Positions 1 through 10,600 of a stretch of DNA of 64,000 bases are shown here, piece by piece. The DNA lies in contig NC_088783.1 of assembly GCF_958450345.1 (NCBI RefSeq), positions 103,349,302 through 103,413,301 on the forward strand, read 5' to 3'. Under the pieces are notes generated by a model. That model saw only the letters and a list, made by a program, of their open reading frames with translations. It did not search any database and was not told the origin of the DNA. This DNA comes from Calliphora vicina. Its lineage: Eukaryota; Arthropoda; Insecta; Diptera; Calliphoridae. Position numbers and translations under genes: made by a program. Positions within the stretch are counted from its first letter, which is position 1, and every line of letters begins with the position of its first letter.

Positions 1-1300
1 AGTTCACGTTAACATTTAATCGTACATTGTGAAAATGGCCGTAAGTATACATATGTATATTTTAAAAAACACAAATAAAGCTCGTTGATGTCATTCAAAT
101 TTGTTAATATATCTTTAGCTGTATCGATGTCATCGATATTAGCAATATAAGCAAAATATATTTTAATGATATTTATTGTTATATGAAAATAATTTAACAC
201 GGTACTATTTCAAATTCTTGAATTGTTAGGGTCTACAAATTTTACCATAATGTTTGTCCACAGAGGAGCATAGGGCGCATATTTTTTTTAGCAACAACAA
301 TGCAAATTTTTCATTATAATAACCATTAGGTACTTTTGAATTTGTTGTAGATTTTTTTATATTATTATATATTTTTAGTCCTGTTAAGTAATATGGGTTT
401 TTTTATAGTTGGCACAGTTGATATCCTCAACTTTGTTATCTTTACATTCTTCCATATCCTCAAACTGTTTCAATACCTTTTCTTAGAGGTGACTTAGATT
501 TTTCCACGTTCAGTGTAACATAAATTTGTTAATATATCTTTAGCTGTATCGATGTCATCGATATTAGCAGCAAAAGCAAAATATATTTTTAGGGCTTCGT
601 ATAATTGTAGAATTCGAACAACTACTGCTTCTAATGAAAGCAATCTAGTTTGGGAAGCAGTTCAATTTGTATTTCAAAAAATTGTAAATGTTTCTGAAAA
701 GAGTTTCTACAGACGAAGGAATTTTGAAGCATGCATATGATGAACATAATGCAAGGGAATGACAAATACATTTCAAATCTACCAAATTCGGAATGTCATC
801 TTTAAATAATTTAGCTACAGACAGATTCTTACCAGTTGACTGATGAATCCAAAAAAACATTTTTCATTAATTTTGTCAAGTGGTCCACAGATAAAAATGC
901 AATATTGTGTTCAGCCAAAAACAAAGATATTTTAATTTCAGCTTCTTTTGATCAGTAAAAGCTGAAGAAATTGTGGGCTGACTAGGGTACTTTTGAGTTT
1001 CTAAATGTTTTTTAGACAGAGTGTCTTAATAAATCAGACCTTCCTGAAGAAACTTTAAGGTTACTGAGGCAAATTTTGCACTTAACCTGCGAATTTTTTA
1101 CCTCCATCCAATGAAATTCTGCAGCCTACTCATCACGAACTTTTCGTTTCTTTTTCAGCAGGATCTGTAAATTATCCAAAACATAAAAATAAATTCTTTA
1201 ATAAATTAAAACTACTAATTCACCTCATTTACTTCATCAACATCAATTAGGTCTTCATCCTCTAGTTCACTGTCACTTTGGTTAAAATTTTTATCTAAAA
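1..1300 (-). pseudogene. hAT-like transposase pseudogene (BED finger / DUF4371-type)
   Basis: Read on the minus strand, pieces in several frames follow the order of a common insect hAT-derived transposase. An acidic segment lies near 1220-1290. A BED-like C..C and H stretch lies near 1040-1110 (reading VKCKICLSNLKVSSGRSDLL). A further block at 645-860 contains IPNLVDLKCICHSLALCSSY, and then comes a block reading SLEAVVVRILQLYEALKIYF. Stops and frameshifts break it throughout. The segment containing NIDDIDTAKDILTNL occurs twice (about 101-160 and 522-585), so the 3' part is internally duplicated. The element continues past the left edge. Family assignment rests on remembered motifs; the superfamily is likely, the exact subfamily is not. 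Confidence 0.68.
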
Positions 1301-2370
1301 TAAATTGTATTTATAAATAATGCTTAAAAAAAAATAATATTTGATTACCTATTATTTCCAAATATCGTTCATTTTTTCTTATTTACACACACTTTAAATT
1401 AATTGTCGAAATATTCTTACAACAAGCACGTATAACAATTCTTTTTTATTTAGTTTCTTTTCGAATTTACAGTTACAAATATTTGCAAAAAAAAAATACA
1501 TATTTTATATTTGTCTCTTTCATTTACATTTTTACTTGTGCACATATTGCTATGCTTCTTAGTTGTGCCATTCAACATGCAATGTAGATGAGATTTTCAT
1601 AAATGTTACCATATTTTTATAATAAAAGAAGTAGAAAATCGTCATGTTAGCAATTTTACAAAAAAAATCGTCAAACCACTAAATTTAATATAAAAAATTG
1701 TCAAAATTACGTAAAATCGTCACACCTAATACAACTGCTTATATGTGCCACCAGAAAGTATAAAAATATTCTTTTTGAGGTTTTATCCAATTTTCTGACA
1801 ATATTGCTTGTGGCATCAAAAAATAAAGTATATCTACTTTGTTTTATAAGATGTTGTTTATGCCTTTGTAGCAAATTTAGCTGTTTTGTTGAAAATAGGT
1901 ATACATCTAGAGGGTTTGATATACATACATACATAAATACATACATACATATGCTGCATAAATGTCATCCAGTTTTTGTCAGTTTCAATTAAATATAGAG
2001 GGCGATAAGAAGACTTTGTTGCGTTGTAATATCCGAAGTTGTTCCGATTTCATTTTTCTGGCAATATCTTTGGATGGCACTTCTTGATCATTACTTTGCA
2101 GTCTAAATTGCCTTTTCTGTTGGCATAATTTTCTGTCATGCCAATTTGTGGCCTTTTGGTATTTTTATTCATTTTGAAACAATGTTATTGCGAAAATTGT
2201 GTGTGATCATGATGTGTTAAATGTGTTTCTTGCACAATAGAAAAGGCACGCCCGGTACTTATAATAAGTCGGCCAATGTTCTTTTCTGGTTGAAGGTAAG
2301 AATGATTTATAAACAAATATAGGGTTCTAAATATAAATATAAAATATGAAATGAATAATGTGACATGCTA
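1301..2370. other. AT-rich stretch, no gene recognised
   Basis: No convincing coding exon was found. It holds a short CATA microsatellite at 1919-1952 and scattered poly-A/T. The part from about 2000 to 2330 is less AT-rich and could be the degraded 3' end of the neighbouring Myb/SANT-like pseudogene, but no motif is clear. Confidence 0.5.
1919..1952. repeat. CATA microsatellite
   Basis: Tandem ATAC/CATA units, interrupted once by an AAAT. Confidence 0.85.
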
Positions 2371-2379
2371 CAATTTTTA

Positions 2380-3005
2380 GCAATTATTCGCCGAATGCTT
2401 CGAATTTCGTGTTTTTTTAATTTGTTTAGAGTGCGCGATGGAGGCACCATTGGATTCGATTCTACCATAAAATCCATTTTTTTGTGTGCTTACAACAAAT
2501 CCATAACGCCCGCTACCATTTTTATTGCCAACTTGAAGGAGATCCGCCAGATGGTCCAACCTTACGCTTTTCATCTCTAAAATGGTTCATAAAAAATGTT
2601 AATATGTAAGTATATTTATTATCAGTGATGGACTTATTCGATTTTAACGTACATGTACTTCTTAAGGTAGGGTCACACATGGCAAATATTTGACGAAAAA
2701 TACATAACCACTAAATTGACGAGTAAACTACGTCAAACAAATGTGTGCTAAATAAGTTTAGCACAGTGGTTACGTTTTTTTCGTCAAATATTTGCCATGT
2801 GTGACCCTACCTTTAGTCAAATTATGAATTTTCACCCTTATTTCTTCGGAAGAAAATTGAAAACCACTGCTTTTCATAACGCTTGCCATCTCCTCAAATA
2901 TGTGGCTATTTTTCCTACATCCTCGCAGACTTCCAATATGATCAGACTAGAGTGTAATAAGAAGAGCCTCTTCATCAGCGGTCCGCAGTTTTTTTTTTCT
3001 TTGTA
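2380..3005 (-). pseudogene. Myb/SANT-like DNA-binding domain pseudogene, split by a MITE
   Basis: On the minus strand, 3000-2816 reads as a Myb/SANT-like helix-turn-helix: EALLITL, then SDHIGSLRGCRKNSHIFEEM, then SSEEIRVKIHNL. After the MITE at 2665-2812 the reading resumes at about 2597 with FRDEKRKVGPSGGSPSSW, the usual sequence after this domain in arthropod proteins, and then hits stops. Such proteins occur as the second ORF of PIF/Harbinger transposons and as host genes derived from them. In-frame stops and the nested MITE mark this copy as dead. Whether it was a transposon ORF or a host gene cannot be decided here. Confidence 0.65.
2665..2812. mobile_element. PIF/Harbinger-type MITE, TSD TTA
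   Basis: 148-bp element with nearly perfect inverted ends beginning AGGTAGGGTCACACATGGCA and continuing into AATATTTGACGAAAAA. It is flanked on both sides by TTA (2662-2664 and 2813-2815). The first terminal bases are shared with the 678-bp element at 26357-27034. It sits inside the Myb/SANT-like pseudogene. Confidence 0.9.
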
Positions 3006-3395
3006 AGTAGGTGCGTTTGCTGTAATTAAGTTAATTGTTAGTATTATAATTTGTATTTTAATGTGTATTACTTACCTTTTATTCATATTTGCCCATTTGT
3101 GAAACACTTAAATTTTTGCGCACTTTTTATATTATTTTTTATTTGTAGCTGTCAAATTTTACTTGTACAGTGCTGTATTTTTTAGTCCATTATTAAGAAA
3201 TTCACGGTTGCATCACTTGGTACTGAGTAGATTTCCGAAAAATTTTGTCACGAACTAGGTTTCATTTTGTATGGGAAATCTTGTCAAAATTACTAGAGAT
3301 CTCATATGTACTAGATTTCGCTTCGGTGTAACTGCTCTATAATACGTTTATATAAATTGTAATTTAAAAACAAAACTTTTTTTGAAAAATTAAAT
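3006..3395. other. no gene recognised
   Basis: AT-rich spacer between the Myb/SANT-like remnant and a piggyBac-type MITE. No ORF, motif or repeat copy was recognised. Confidence 0.5.
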
Positions 3396-3399
3396 TTAA

Positions 3400-3895
3400 C
3401 CCATATATGCCGACTATACTACATGTAGTACATGTAGTTCTTGTTTACAGGATACGTCACGTTGATCAAAATACCAATTTTTTTGTTCACGTACTCACCA
3501 ATACCTCATGGGAGATTGTGTGATCGCTTTATTTTTTGCTAATATTTTTGAGTTTTTGAATTTTTAATTTGTGATATTTTCATAATGCCCATATTCAGTC
3601 ATTATGGACATATCTCGTTTGTACGGAAAGTAAAATTTTGTACATTTACAAGTGATTAAATACTATATTTCTTTGGAATTTATATTTATGAAGAGTAGCT
3701 TGATTGTTATATGCATGAATGTTTCATTATTGCGAGTTAGTTTTGTTGTTGTTACCCCAATGTCCTTAAAAAACCACTTTTTTCAATAAATTTTTAAAAA
3801 ACTCTAATTGCACAGTTTTTTATTTCTCATTTGCTTCCAAAATAATATAAAAGTAATTTTAAAATTATCAACCTCAAGCAATCGGCATATCTGGG
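3400..3895. mobile_element. piggyBac-type MITE, TSD TTAA
   Basis: 496-bp element flanked by TTAA at 3396-3399 and 3896-3899. Its ends are CCCATATATGCCGA and, on the other side, TCGGCATATCTGGG. A CCC terminus and a TTAA target are typical of piggyBac. No transposase ORF is visible, so it is non-autonomous. Confidence 0.85.
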
Positions 3896-4343
3896 TTAAA
3901 ATTGATTTTTGGAAAAAAAATCCACTTTCTATATTTTTGTATGCAATTTACAGAACAAAAATATTGAAGGATACATACATTTTCTAACATGTTTAAAAAT
4001 TGGAAACAGTTTTTTTTTGTCACGAGTAAGTTTCTTTGAAATTTTAAAAATGTTCTGGTTTAGATTTCAAAGTTTGAATTTTATATAATAATGGAGGAAT
4101 ATCGCTCAGTTTTAATTGGATATATGTAACTTGTTAACGGCTTATCCAATTTTTACGTTATATCATAGCTTAGGTAATTTACCAAACTTTCAATATTGAA
4201 CACTCGCATCCCACTAGGCAACCAAATATTTTAAGAAAGGGCCCATTTTAAAAAAAGTTTTTGTTTCGGCAAAAAATATTAAGAATTTTTTATTTTTTTT
4301 TAAATTTTTTTTTTTGAAAGATTGAAGAAATAGCTATCTAAGC

Positions 4344-5370
4344 CAGAGACCGAAAATAACGGGTTCACTTTAATTTCAATGGTAATTTCTCATTCGCAGC
4401 CATTAAAAATAATTGTTTGTGATATAGTGAGTGTCACTCAAAATCGTACAACATATTTCTTTTTAAATATTATGAAATTATACAGGCAATAATAGGTGAT
4501 TATATAAAAAATTAAAAGTCATTTTATTAATTGGAACAAAAAATATGTATTTCAACAAAAAAGTTAACAAAACCTCAATTCGTTAAAAAAATATTCATGA
4601 AAATTAAAGAACATCACAGAATTCATATTACACTTAAATTCGTACAATTATATTAAATTATAATTAAAACTTTAAAAATTAAAAAAAAAATGTTAATATT
4701 AAATAATCCTAATACTTTGTAGGGTATCATTTGCTATTTTTTAGTGCCTTTACGATTTTAAAAGAAGCGTTGATATTCTGGGCACTGACAGTCTTACCCA
4801 ATTTTTTTTATTTGTGGATAAGGGCAATTACACACACAATATAAAAATAGGATTTTAAAATATTTCCAAAACATCAACTTTCTAAAACTAATGAATAAAA
4901 TTTGACTACGATGGTGTACGATTTTAAGTGACATTCACTGTATCACTGAGAGAGTGATTTATTCGAGAACTTTTTAGGCTTGGGGTTGAGAGAAACAGAA
5001 AAGAAGCAAACACAAATAATCTGGATGAGTGATTTATTATTTATTTTTTTTGTAAAGGTCAGCTAACGACTTTTATTTGCGAACATGGAAAATAAATCGC
5101 ACAAATTACTTCATACTTATATTATTTCCATAATTTGTTAAAAATTACTAATAATATGTTATATGTAAATAAAAGAGAAAGTAACAGTTATTAAGAACAA
5201 ACGAATTGTTTATCTCACACCAAACCAATAAAAAACAACGAAACGAATAAAGATCATACCAAACAATTAATAATTTTATAACTCTTATTTTCAGTGATTT
5301 ATATTGATCACAAAAATATAAATCACAATTTGGGTTTTTTGATATATGGACGAGTTATTTTCGATCTCTG
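4344..5370. mobile_element. hAT-type non-autonomous element with 8-bp TSD
   Basis: 1,027-bp element starting CAGAGACCGAAAATAAC and ending GTTATTTTCGATCTCTG. Flanks are ATCTAAGC (4336-4343) and ATCTATAC (5371-5378). The uninterrupted family-3 copy near 37375 reads ATCTAAAC at this point, so both flanks are one-base variants of a single 8-bp target. It carries the nested Tc1-like element at 4425-4940. Confidence 0.85.
4425..4940. mobile_element. Tc1/mariner-type MITE, TA target, nested in a hAT-like element
   Basis: 516-bp element. The right end, read inward, is CAGTGAATGTCACTTAAAAT; the left end begins TAGTGAGTGTCACTCAAAAT. TA flanks both sides (4423-4424 and 4941-4942). A CAGT-type terminus and a TA target fit Tc1/mariner. 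No transposase is readable. Confidence 0.8.
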
Positions 5371-5625
5371 ATCTATACTATTTGGGAAACATTTTCCTAT
5401 GAACAATAGGTAATAAGTTACATGGATAAGAAAAAACACCTGCTTGGCCAAAATGTCAAATTTTGAACCCCTCTAACTCAGAGAGTTCTCGACCGATCTT
5501 GTTGAAAAATTGTGTCTGAGTTACTATCCAAAAGTTGGTTCACATGGCATGAAATGCAATATACTAAATTAAAATGTTTTAAAACATGTACAAAATTAAT
5601 TTTGATTTCAAGTTATTGACATTTA

Positions 5626-5955
5626 TGGTGTTTTCTTTTCTGACACAAAATGTTGCCTATATATTTTGTACCATTTATTAAATGTTACCCATACACTCAT
5701 AATGTGTTGCATTTTTAACGATCACAATAGAACAAAAAATCATTACCATTTATGCAATTTTTTTTTATGTAGCTTCGAAATATAAAACTATACTTTTTGT
5801 TTACATAAAAAAGTGGTGCGTTTCTAACCCTTTGATAAAATTGAGGGTGAAACATGTAGCATATACCCAGGGTTTCAGGGTAACATTATAAGAAAAGGAC
5901 ACAAAGGGTAAAAGGCAGAAAAAATGCATAATTTATGCCAGAAAAGAAAACACCA
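5626..5955. mobile_element. Harbinger-type MITE, TSD TTA
   Basis: 330-bp element with inverted ends TGGTGTTTTCTTTTCTG, flanked by TTA at 5623-5625 and 5956-5958. It has no ORF. It lies just beyond the family-3 repeat. Confidence 0.82.
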
Positions 5956-6084
5956 TTAGTAAATATTTCCTAATAATTTGGAAAATAAACTATGTACAAT
6001 AGTTCGCAAAATTAACGTTTTTCTTATGATAAGTGTTTTTCCAACATTGAGAATTTATTTTTATGAAAATAATATTAAAAAATT

Positions 6085-6720
6085 CGAAATATATTTTTTA
6101 AAATTCGTATCGAAACCCGCTATGTTAAATATTATGAACCCTGATTATCATCCATCATGTTCCATCCGCCCATATTTTCCTAGAATTCGAGGGATGAATC
6201 CGATAATTTTTACCAATATAAAATTTTGGTAAAAATTAAAAAAATTCTTCTCAAACTAAACTCTGTTAAATATTATGACCACTGATTATTATAGTGGGAC
6301 AGTTTATCTATAAATTCCAGCAATTTCCATCCGCCTTCGCCCATTTCCAAAAAATTTAGATTCATCCTAAAAAAAAAATTTTTCTTAAAATTTTAATTTC
6401 TTTATCAGAATTCGCAATGTTAAAGGGTGCGAATGAGTTATGATAGTAAAACACCACCTATCTTCTGCCAGAAGAAATTTAGATTTATCCTCCCAAGAAA
6501 TTTAGATTCATCCTCCCAAGAAATTTAAATTTCCGAAAAATTTAAATTTCTCTATCAAAACTCGCACTGATAAGGGTTATGATCATGAGTTATGATAGAA
6601 AAACATCTTGGCTATAAATTCCAGCAAGTTCCACCTGCCCATCATCTCCCGTTTACCAGGAATTGAGATTCATCCATCCATTATAAGTAAATTTTAAAAA
6701 TTCCAAAAAAAATACATATA
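6085..6720. repeat. degenerate tandem repeat, about 150-190 bp units
   Basis: About four diverged units share a block resembling GTTAAATATTATGAaCaCTGATTAT, a TTCCAtCCGCCCAT block and an ATTtAGATTCATCC block. Unit landmarks fall near 6120, 6265, 6425 and 6570. It is non-coding. The 84-codon ORF over its left part is incidental. Confidence 0.6.
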
Positions 6721-7004
6721 AAAATATGTTTGACATTTATGAATTGAATTAGTTTTTGGAAAAAGCGGGAGATTAGTTCCCGTTGCCATCATTAGTGGTC
6801 CATTTGGTCCAACCGTATGGTTATTTTGAGTAAACTTTCCTTGATTTAGAATGTTCAACAGTGCATGTAAATATTTAAACAGAAGTCTGTTAACTCTGTT
6901 AATTTAACTTCACGCACATCTGATATTCTATATAATACCCCCATAATCAGAATACCTCTAAAAAACTATGACCCGTACTTAACGGATTCATCAAGCTCTA
7001 AGTA

Positions 7005-7215
7005 CGGCCGAGATTGAATTAATATTAAAATGAGCTTGCTTCAAGCTTTAAACTTGTTTTAAGAACGAATTCATACTTGATTTAATCCAAAAATCGGATT
7101 GGTGTAAGAATGTCCGAGATTGAATTAATCGCAAAATGAGCTTGTTTCAAGAATTCTGAACTAGATTTAAGCACGAATTCGTACTTGATATAATACAAAA
7201 ATTGGATTGATTTAA
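7005..7215. repeat. two-unit tandem duplication, interrupted by a MITE
   Basis: The block GAGATTGAATTAAT...AAAATGAGCTTG...AACGAATTC...TACTTGAT occurs at about 7010-7100 and again at 7128-7210. A third partial (GCTCGATTTCGTACTTGATG) lies just right of the piggyBac-type MITE, which therefore inserted into this array. Confidence 0.65.
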
Positions 7216-7453
7216 CCTTCGCTTTACCAAAGGTACATGGTTTTCCAATACCCACCCGGGTGGTACTGCACTTTTATACATATATGCGACGAACAAAATT
7301 TTAAAAAATCAAAAAAACCTCATAAAAAGTTTAAAATGATTTTAATAAATTCTACAGATGTCTAAAATTTGTTCAGTTAGTCTTAATTTCATTAAAATTG
7401 AAACAAAATTAAAAAAATTATTAAACTACTAAATCCGTAATGGTCAGCGAAGG
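7216..7453. mobile_element. piggyBac-type MITE, TSD TTAA (copy 1)
   Basis: 238-bp element with ends CCTTCGC and GCGAAGG, flanked by TTAA at 7212-7215 and 7454-7457. It contains CCCACCCGGGTGG near one end. A second, inverted and altered copy lies at 31761-32029. Confidence 0.82.
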
Positions 7454-7678
7454 TTAAGCTCGATTTCGTACTTGATGCAAGCCAAACTAAGATTGATTAA
7501 AGAAAAACACATTATTTTTTATTTTTAATAAATTTTATTTTGTTTTAAAAATATAATATTTAATAATACTTGCAATATGAGATAAAAAAGAAATATACAA
7601 TTTAACAATAGTATTACCTTACTTAAAACTCGTTTGCCACGGAAGTGGCAAAATTTGAATTGGACAGAAATTGTGTCG

Positions 7679-10600
7679 TCATCGACGCCAAACTATAGAA
7701 TAAGATTAATATTTGTTAAATTATATTTGCAAAAATCAGTATTATTAAATGCTTACCTGAATTTTTTCCATTTAAAAGCTTCTTCCTAAATTCGATTCGA
7801 AGACCAAGACGAGGTATTGCTTCCTTAATGTTTTCACCTTTCATATATTGCAAGCTGTTGTATGTTACCTGAGAAGCTAAAAATGTACAAACAAATGAAA
7901 TAATATGAAAATTGTTTATAAATTCTTTTATAATATCTGTGGACATTTGACAAAACGGCTTCTTTCTAAAACGTCAACTTTTCAGGAGAGCGAAAAAACT
8001 GTAAAAACTACTAACAAAAGTTCTTGTGTAGAAAATCAAGGAAATATTATATACATATAAACATTATAGACAAATATCCAATAAACAAGTAGCGCTTTTT
8101 CTTTTGTTTGAAAGAGCAATAGTTTTCTTTAAAACAGCAACAACAAATTTTAAGCAAACAAATTAGCTTGTATCATATAAGTCGTTTTGTCAAAATTGTT
8201 TTAATTAAATTAGAGTCGGCTTATGTAAAAACAAGTTGTTTTGTGAAATTGAAATATAAAAAAAGTCGAAAGAAGTTGATTTGACAAACATATTTCGGTA
8301 TTATTAAAAAAAATTATTCAACTTTTTCGTTACAATAGCCAAATAATTAATCAAATATAAAAATGTTTCTTTAAAAATAGTAAATATTTGATTAGGTTGA
8401 ATTTTAATATAAAAATTAACTTTTAAATAAAATAATACTATTATCTTATTATAAGAAGAAAACAGTAAAAAATCATATTTTGCGATTTACTTTGTGAAAC
8501 TTTATTGAGTTTCTTCTTCGTCAAGATCCAGATAGATGTTAAACGATCTTTATGCTTTAAAAAATGTGTAGATAGGTATTTATCAGTGGCAGCATATCCA
8601 TCAAATCGCGTTTTTTGTTATGTGATACGACGAATGGAGACATGTAACTTCGACCAATTGTGGAATCGGCATCTTTAGACGACGAGAGTTGATGTCTAGC
8701 TGCTTAAAAGCCTATCCTGGGTCTAGTGATGATTTGTACTGCAAAACTCCAGGTTTACTATTTTCACTCAAATTTTTTACCTGAAAAAGATATATGTATG
8801 TAAGTAGTAAAAAGTTAATATATAATGTAGCCTATAAATAAAATTATTTTTATAAATACCTAAAATGTTGCATTTCCTCCATGTGTATCTATCTTTCATC
8901 AGACCAATAAAATCTAAATAAATAGTTTTGGTTTAATTCATGAACGATTTGTAGCCGTTATTAAATTTACCCAGTCGTGTGTATGGTATATTGAAAAGGA
9001 TGAATTTTTCTTAATTTTTTTCAATTTGCTCATGCACTGTATCAAACTCAAGATGCAACACAACTAGAAATGTATGGTCAATCCATTCACATCATCGAAA
9101 TTTTTGGCAAAGTATTTTCATCACTTGAACCATATATTTAGCAAAAGATTTTTCTAGTTTGGTCGAAAACAAAGACATATTTACGTGTCCTTTTTTCACA
9201 TTATTGGCCATAGCCTCAAGTTTTTTAATTCATTCATTTATACGAATTTTAATTTATTTTTATTTATTCTAGTATTAAGTAGCAAAACAGCTTCTTTTCT
9301 TCTGTTTTCCATTTTTAAAAGCACTTATGTTAAGATAAGACTTAACTTTTTTAAATTTTCGTTTCTGTAAAAGAACCTCTGTCGATACAAGACGTTTTGT
9401 CAAAACGAAAACTCGCGATCAACTGATTTAAAAATCTACTTGTCTCAGACAAGTGGTAGGTATTTCAATCTTTGCTTTCGACAAAACGACTTCTTTCCAA
9501 AGAAGCTGTTTTATCAAAAAATAATTGTTAATAATGTGCTAAAACTAAATAGAGATAGGCTGTTTTGGCAGTTACTAGTTTTTTTAAAATGATTTGAATT
9601 CTATGAGAGAAGTTGTTTTGTCAAATTGAAATTGGGGAAAAACCTGAAAGAGGTCGTTTTTTTGATTGCGTATCTTATTAGGGTTTTTATCCCGGGAATT
9701 CCCGGTACAAATTTGCCGGGAATTTTGCCAATTTTTCAATACCCGATTCCCGGGATTTTTAGTCGGGAATTAAAAACTGACGAAAATACATAGAAAACAT
9801 GTTAGAACTCTATTTTTTTTACCAAAAAACAGTGAAAAGTTTTTTACAGTTTTTTGCTTATATCTTGGCAATAATAGACCGCTTATTATTATTATTATTT
9901 ATTTGGGGTTTTTCGTATGAAAATTTAAAAAGAGACTTCATTATTTATAGAATTGATTTCTTATTGAATCATTCTAATTTCTTTAAATTTCTTCTTCAAA
10001 TCCATAACAAAATAGCTTCAAAAATTTATTAAATGATTAAATTACACAGTACAACATTTTTCAGTTCATTGCTTTGGGACTCAATTCTGACAATTGCACG
10101 TGAAAGTAGCCCCAAAAATAAGAACTTCTGCATCATTAGTTTTGTCAAGTTGGCTGCCGTAATAATTTAATGGCCATACGATTTTTTTTTCCTCAAGGTG
10201 GATTTTTATCACTTTTTCTATATTTTAGCATGGTTATATCTCGTATACCGTACGGAATATCACTTTTGTGGCTGAAGCAAAGTTGTAGATATTGACTAGT
10301 AGAAAAAAAGTACGGAACATACCTACCCGAAAAAGGTGCATCCAGTGCGTTAAAAATCGCAGAAATGCCCATTTTTTAAATTTTTTAACAATTTTTCACA
10401 AAAAGGTTTAAGACATTTTTTCAATTAATTTTGTAAATGCTTTGATTTAACAAAAATTTAATCATTCAAAGTTTGAATAAATTATGTTATTAATTAACTT
10501 TAAAATTAATTCAGATTAAACAAAGGCTTTGGAATGAATCTAAAAACTTAAATATTAGGAATGGATTTATGGAATGAAAGCGAAGCTCTGATATTTAATA

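Larger units (their letters stand above)
4190..5565 (+). repeat. dispersed repeat family 3 (CCCACTAAGC family), split by a hAT-like element
   Basis: 4190-4343 and 5371-5565 together match one continuous copy at about 37200-37590. Shared landmarks are ATCCCACTA, GAAATAGCTATCTA, CAATAGGTAATAAGTTACAT and CTCTAACTCAGAGAGTTCT. The copy is non-coding and continues to GTTGGTTCACatGGCaTGAAA near 5535-5555. The central 1 kb is a later insertion (see 4344-5370). Confidence 0.8.

Noticed and set aside
6085..6720. Regularly spaced repeats considered as a CRISPR array
   Set aside because: Units are long, degenerate and lack uniform spacers; the context is a fly genome.
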